A DNA stretch of 60,803 nt from an uncultured Collinsella sp. (lineage in GTDB: Bacteria; Actinomycetota; Coriobacteriia; Coriobacteriales; Coriobacteriaceae): positions 1 to 60,803 of the forward strand of contig CATZEP010000004.1 of the NCBI GenBank assembly GCA_958418185.1. Direction: 5' to 3'. Both the position numbers and the translations under genes were made by a program. Numbering within the stretch: position 1 is the stretch's first letter; the number at the start of each line of letters is the position of its first letter. Below the pieces are notes generated by a model that saw only the letters and a list, made by a program, of their open reading frames with translations, was not told where the DNA came from and searched no databases. This document shows positions 57,016 through 60,803 of this stretch, piece by piece.

Positions 57016-59610
57016 TTACTTGTCGGCGGCTGCTTTCTTGGCAGTCGACTTCTTCGCGGTCGTCTTCTTGGCGGCAGTGGCTTTCTTAGCCGTCGTCTTC
57101 TTCGCAGTCGAGGTCTTCTTCGCCGCGCTCGCCTTGGTCGTGGTCTTGCGGCCGCGGGCGGGCTTCTTCTCCTTGGTCGGGCAGTCCATGTTCACGCAGA
57201 TACGCCACGGACCGCGCGCCGTGTTGACCACCACGATGGGGGCGCCGCACTCGGGACAGGTCTCGCCCGTCGCCTCGAGTTTTCCACGCGCCGGCAGCGG
57301 ATAGCTCACGCCGCAATCGTCATAGTTGGTGCAGCGGATAAAGCGCTTGCCGCTCTTCTCGCTCTTGTGTGCGATCAGGTCGCCATGGCGTCCGGCCTCG
57401 GCACACACCTTGCACTCACCCACCTTAAGGTCGGGCTCGTAGTTGGTGGGGCACGTGGGGTTCACGCAGATCTCGAAGGCCTTCTGGCGGAACGGCTGGC
57501 ACTTAATGCGCGGTGCACCGCATTCGGGGCACACGGCCGCCTCGCCCTCGAGCGGGCTCACCTTGACGCCGCTCGGCACCGGATAGGTCACGTCGCAGTC
57601 GGGCCAGCCCATGCAGCCGATAAAGCTGCCACGGGTCTTGGCGCTCGTCTTCATAACCAGGTCCTTGCCGCACTTGGGGCAGGCGCCCACGCGCGCATCG
57701 GCCGTGACGGCGTCGCTGATGGCGTCGCCGAGCTCCTGCGTATGCTTGAGCAGCTCGTCGAGCACACCGGCCAGCAGTGCGCGCGAGTGCGTCACGACAT
57801 GCTCTTCGGTGTCCTCGCCGCGCTCCACGCGGGTCATGTCGCCGTCGAGCTCACTGGTCATATCGGGGCTCGTGATGCGCGGGGCAAACTGCGACAGCGC
57901 ATCGATAATGGCGATACCCAGCTGACTCGGCTCCACGGGATCGTTTTTGAGGTAACGCACGGCGTACAGGCGCTCGATGATGCTCGCGCGCGTGGACTTG
58001 GTGCCCAGGCCGCGCTTTTCCATCTCCTGCACGAGCTTGCCCTGGCTGTAGCGCGCGGGCGGCTCGGTCTGCTTGGCCTCGAGCTTAATGTCGAACACGT
58101 CGACCGTATCGCCCTGCTCCAGCGGCGGCATCTGCTCGTCGCGCTTGAGTCCATACGGATACGCCTCGCGGAAACCCGGGGTCACGAGCACATCGCCCGA
58201 AGCCACGAACGGCTCACCGTTCACGTCGAGCTCGAGTTTGGTGTTCTCGATGGTCGCGGGACCCATGAGCGTCGCCAGGAAGCGGCGGGCGATGAGGTCG
58301 TAGAGCTTGCGTTGGCCGCCATCGAGCGTGGACGGATCACCTTCGCCCGTGGGGTAGATGGGCGGGTGGTCGGTGGTTTCGACTTTGCCGCGCGTGGGCT
58401 TCATGGGGCCGGCGAGCACCTTTTTGCACACAGGCGCCAGCGCCGGGTTGATCTTTGCAAGGTCGCTCACCACGGCGCCCAGATCGAGCGTCGCGGGGTA
58501 CACGGTGTTGTCGACACGCGGGTAGCTGATGAGGCCGGCCATGTAGAGGGACTCGGCGATGCGCATCGTACGCGCAGGCGAGATGCCCTCGGCCGCGGCG
58601 GCGGCCTGCAGCGAGGTTGTCGCAAACGGCGTGGGCGGCTGCTGCTTACGCGAGCGCTTGGTCACCGCGGCAACGGTCGCCGTCTTGGCGCCGTCGACGT
58701 GATCATACGCCGTCTCGGCAGCGTCCTTGTCGGTAAAGCGCGCCGTCTTGTGAGCAATCTTAAAGCGGTCGTCCTCGGCAGCACCCTGTGCGGCGCCCAT
58801 GCCGCGGATCTGCCAATAGTCCTCGGGCACAAACGCCATGCGCTCGCGCTCGCGCTCGACCACCAGGGCAAGCGTCGGTGTCTGCACGCGGCCGGCAGAG
58901 CGCACGTTACCAAAGCCGCCAAACTTGGCGAGCGTCAGGTAGCGCGTGAGCACCGCACCCCAAATGAGGTCGATGTGCTGGCGGCTCTCGCCGGCGTCGG
59001 CCAGATTCTGGTCGAGCGAGACGAGATTATCGAAGGCCTGCGTGATCTCGGCCTTGGTAAACGAAGAGTACTGGGCACGGGCAACCGGCAGGTCGGGCGC
59101 AACCTCGCGCACCTTGTTAAGGGCGTCCGAACCGATCAGCTCGCCCTCGCGATCGAAGTCCGTGGCGATAATGACGCTGTCAGACTTTTTAGCGAGGTTC
59201 TTGAGCGAACGAATGAGTTCCTTCTCGGCCGGTAGCTTAATGACGGGCGCCCAGGTGAGGTAAGGCAGGCTCTCGAGCTTCCAGCCCTTGATGGAGATGC
59301 CATCGGCAAGAAACGGCTTGCGCTTGGTGTCGTAGGGCGGACGCGCCAGGCCATCGGGTATGTCGGCCGGCAGCATCTCGCCGTCCTCGGTGACCGAATA
59401 CCAGCCCAGCTTTTTATCGAACAGCACGCTGTCGCAAAAATCGGGCGCAAGGATGTGGCCGGCAAGGCCGATGGTCACGCACTCCTCGCCCTTCCACTCA
59501 AAACGGTAGATGGCGGTGTTGTACACCTTGTCCTTTTTGGGCTTGCCCGTGGACAGACGCTCGGCGATCTGACGCGCGGCGTCGTTTTTCTCGGCGATGA
59601 TGAGCTTCAA
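57016..59610 (-). CDS. topA: Type IA DNA topoisomerase with zinc ribbons and histone-H1-like tail
   Basis: 864 aa. Toprim domain with DFDREGELIG (151-160), NVRSAGRVQTP (235-245) and catalytic Tyr363 in GLISYPRVDNTVYP. Three to four C-terminal zinc ribbons follow (CPKCGKDL, CPECGAP, CKVC, CPECGAP). The last about 50 residues repeat KKTTAKKA-like units, Lys/Ala/Thr-rich as in histone H1, for non-specific DNA binding. The N-terminus MKLIIAEKNDAARQIA resembles archaeal-type topoisomerase I/III rather than E. coli TopA. Start is TTG at 59610 with GGAG upstream. Relaxation of negative supercoils is the expected activity. Confidence 0.92.
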   Translation of the reverse strand: MKLIIAEKNDAARQIAERLSTGKPKKDKVYNTAIYRFEWKGEECVTIGLAGHILAPDFCDSVLFDKKLGWYSVTEDGEMLPADIPDGLARPPYDTKRKPFLADGISIKGWKLESLPYLTWAPVIKLPAEKELIRSLKNLAKKSDSVIIATDFDREGELIGSDALNKVREVAPDLPVARAQYSSFTKAEITQAFDNLVSLDQNLADAGESRQHIDLIWGAVLTRYLTLAKFGGFGNVRSAGRVQTPTLALVVERERERMAFVPEDYWQIRGMGAAQGAAEDDRFKIAHKTARFTDKDAAETAYDHVDGAKTATVAAVTKRSRKQQPPTPFATTSLQAAAAAEGISPARTMRIAESLYMAGLISYPRVDNTVYPATLDLGAVVSDLAKINPALAPVCKKVLAGPMKPTRGKVETTDHPPIYPTGEGDPSTLDGGQRKLYDLIARRFLATLMGPATIENTKLELDVNGEPFVASGDVLVTPGFREAYPYGLKRDEQMPPLEQGDTVDVFDIKLEAKQTEPPARYSQGKLVQEMEKRGLGTKSTRASIIERLYAVRYLKNDPVEPSQLGIAIIDALSQFAPRITSPDMTSELDGDMTRVERGEDTEEHVVTHSRALLAGVLDELLKHTQELGDAISDAVTADARVGACPKCGKDLVMKTSAKTRGSFIGCMGWPDCDVTYPVPSGVKVSPLEGEAAVCPECGAPRIKCQPFRQKAFEICVNPTCPTNYEPDLKVGECKVCAEAGRHGDLIAHKSEKSGKRFIRCTNYDDCGVSYPLPARGKLEATGETCPECGAPIVVVNTARGPWRICVNMDCPTKEKKPARGRKTTTKASAAKKTSTAKKTTAKKATAAKKTTAKKSTAKKAAADK

Positions 59611-59664
59611 AAGAGGCTCCTATCTCGTATCTCTGCGGCTACGCCCGCCCGTATGGCGGCCGAC

Positions 59665-60348
59665 TTACGCCCTTGCTTGCTCAATCTGCCCGATGAGCCA
59701 ATCGCACCAGGCATCCATGCCCTCGCCCTTGCGCGCGCTCACGGCAAACCGCGGCGCCTGTGGATTGAGGTCATCGAGTGTCTTAGTATACCTATCCATG
59801 TCAAAATCGAAAGCCGGAGCCACGTCAACCTTGTTGAGCAGCTGCGCGCCGGCGTGTTGGAAGATGCCCGGGTACTTGATGGGCTTGTCGTCGCCCTCGG
59901 GCACCGAGAGGATCATGATGGACAGGTTCTCGCCCAGGTCAAAGTCGACTGGGCAGACCAGGTTACCCACGTTTTCGATAAAGATGACGTCGATGTTTTC
60001 CAGACCCACAGCCTGGTCGAAGGCGTCAACGGCCTCCATGATCATGTTGCCCTCGAGGTGGCACAGGCCGCCCGTGTTGATTTGGATGGCGGGCATGCCG
60101 GCTTCCTTCATGGTGATGGCGTCGACGTCCGAGGCGATATCGCCCTCGATGACGGCGCAGCGCAAGCCGGCCTTGTCGCGCAGGCGCTCGTTGGTGCCCA
60201 GAATCGTAGTGGTCTTGCCCGAGCCAGGGCTCGACAGCACATTGATCACATAGGTGCCTGTCTCTTTAAATCGCTGTCGCAGCTGATCTGCCAGGCGCTC
60301 ATTGCGCGACAGAATTGGCGATGCGATATCAATCGTTTTCTCGGCCAT
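59665..60348 (-). CDS. hypB: Hydrogenase nickel incorporation GTPase HypB
   Basis: 227 aa. P-loop VLSSPGSGKTTTI (about 37-49), GDIASDVDAITMKEAGMPAIQINTGGLCHLEGNMI with metal-binding Cys-His, NVGNLVCPVDFDLGE, and NKVDVAP. It delivers nickel for NiFe-hydrogenase maturation with HypA. It lacks the His-rich N-terminal nickel store of some homologues. It lies downstream of hypA with a 54-nt gap. Confidence 0.94.
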   Translation of the reverse strand: MAEKTIDIASPILSRNERLADQLRQRFKETGTYVINVLSSPGSGKTTTILGTNERLRDKAGLRCAVIEGDIASDVDAITMKEAGMPAIQINTGGLCHLEGNMIMEAVDAFDQAVGLENIDVIFIENVGNLVCPVDFDLGENLSIMILSVPEGDDKPIKYPGIFQHAGAQLLNKVDVAPAFDFDMDRYTKTLDDLNPQAPRFAVSARKGEGMDAWCDWLIGQIEQARA

Positions 60349-60402
60349 ACTCGGCGCTCCTTACTTCTACCATTTATACCCCGTCCCCAGGTTGCTGGCG
60401 GG

Positions 60403-60759
60403 CTAATCGTCGGGGGTCTCGATCTCGATACTTGCGATGTCGAGTTCGCGGCCGTGCAGCAGACGCACGTTGGCGCCGCCACACTGGGGACAGCGACAAT
60501 GGAAACGGTCGTGATCAAAGACCTCGCCGCAGTCCAGGCACTCGCTTTGTGGATGGACCTCCTCCACGGCAAGCTCGCAGCCGCGCGTGAGCGGGTCCTC
60601 GTCGCGAAACGTCTCCCAGGCAAAGTCGAGCGCCTCGCGCACGACCTCGGTCATATCCCCGATACGCAGCGTTACCAAAACGGCGCGCGAGGCCCCCGCC
60701 CCACGCGCCGCGCGAATCACTGTATCGAGTATGCCGTTGACAATGCCACCCTCGTGCAT
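60403..60759 (-). CDS. hypA: Hydrogenase/urease nickel incorporation protein HypA
   Basis: 118 aa. The N-terminus MHEGGIV carries the nickel-binding MHE motif; the zinc domain is CLDCGEVF...CRCPQCGG (about 74-94). It partners HypB. No hydrogenase structural gene is in the window. It starts 6 nt after the stop of the upstream gene, suggesting a longer maturation operon. Confidence 0.94.
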   Translation of the reverse strand: MHEGGIVNGILDTVIRAARGAGASRAVLVTLRIGDMTEVVREALDFAWETFRDEDPLTRGCELAVEEVHPQSECLDCGEVFDHDRFHCRCPQCGGANVRLLHGRELDIASIEIETPDD

Positions 60760-60765
60760 ACCGAT

Positions 60766-60803
60766 TTACTCCTCGTCGTCCTCATCGTCCGAGAACAGGT
60801 CCA
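60766..60803 (-). CDS. 3' end of an upstream gene (partial)
   Basis: The last 12 codons end DLFSDDEDDEE and TAA (60766-60768). Acidic C-terminus; the rest is outside the window. Not identifiable. Confidence 0.6.
   Translation of the reverse strand, partial: DLFSDDEDDEE

Noticed and set aside
58204..58220. ACCGTTCACG match inside the topoisomerase gene
   Set aside because: Coding-sequence coincidence; the motif was considered only in intergenic DNA.
56935..59235. Plus-strand open frame of 766 codons
   Set aside because: Antisense shadow of the topoisomerase gene, low complexity, no domain.

Overview
The window looks like a chromosomal segment of a gut Coriobacteriia actinobacterium, most likely Collinsella or a close relative. 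The evidence is GC-rich coding with strong Shine-Dalgarno sites, staphylococcal/streptococcal-type lactose PTS and tagatose-6-phosphate genes in an actinobacterial background, a YajC gene inside a mannose-family PTS operon, and many intergenic palindromes. The species call is inference.

Positions 1-42,000 are a galactose/lactose/amino-sugar utilisation region. It holds a flavodiiron protein (65-1225), a LacI regulator divergent from galK-galT (1355-5549), a solitary ATPase bracketed by direct repeats (5853-7154), and the tagatose operon lacA-lacB-lacX-lacC on the minus strand (10417 down to 7411). These are followed by a two-gene membrane cluster, one lactose-type EIIA (lacF), and two parallel modules of lacI divergent from lacE-lacG (12559-17189 and 17549-22110). 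Next come a toxin-antitoxin pair, a truncated deoR copy, a more AT-rich cassette (third lacE, a TIM-barrel protein, GntR regulator), the intact deoR divergent from galM, an EIIB-like protein lacking its catalytic His, and tRNA-Thr(CGT). The last part is a GalNAc-type amino-sugar cluster: yhcH, a nagA remnant, lacC2-lacX2, flavodoxin, nagA/agaA, agaS, gntR, and the operon EIIA-yajC-EIIB-EIIC-EIID.

Inferred metabolism: lactose and other beta-galactosides enter as 6-phosphates through LacE/LacF, LacG releases galactose-6-phosphate, and LacAB converts it to tagatose-6-phosphate. GalNAc enters through the mannose-family PTS and reaches the same intermediate through deacetylation and AgaS. LacC makes tagatose-1,6-bisphosphate. 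No tagatose-bisphosphate aldolase is visible here. Free galactose uses GalM, GalK and GalT. Several shared promoter motifs tie the loci together: a CATTCRAACA motif at lacA, lacF and deoR; ATG-N3-ACGT-N3-CAT operators at galK and lacE1; CTGGTAGTAACCA sites at agaS and the amino-sugar PTS; and an ACCGTTYACCGGT-like motif at almost every sugar promoter.

Positions 42,000-60,803 are mostly core genes on the minus strand: a SurA-like anchored protein, isocitrate dehydrogenase, a HEAT-repeat protein, a dehydrogenase with a His/Cys-rich tail, DegV, long-form HPF, an amino-acid binding lipoprotein, a PD-(D/E)XK-like protein, ComF, RicT, HolB, Tmk, a zinc-ribbon membrane protein, a type IA topoisomerase with a histone-H1-like tail, HypB and HypA.

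The most unusual content is non-coding. There are eight copies of an exactly 57-bp imperfect palindrome in three clusters with an 80/81-bp period, two MITE-like elements with 28- and 37-bp terminal inverted repeats, a 67-bp palindrome present twice, a 99-bp palindrome, and a triple 33-bp repeat in front of the ATPase.
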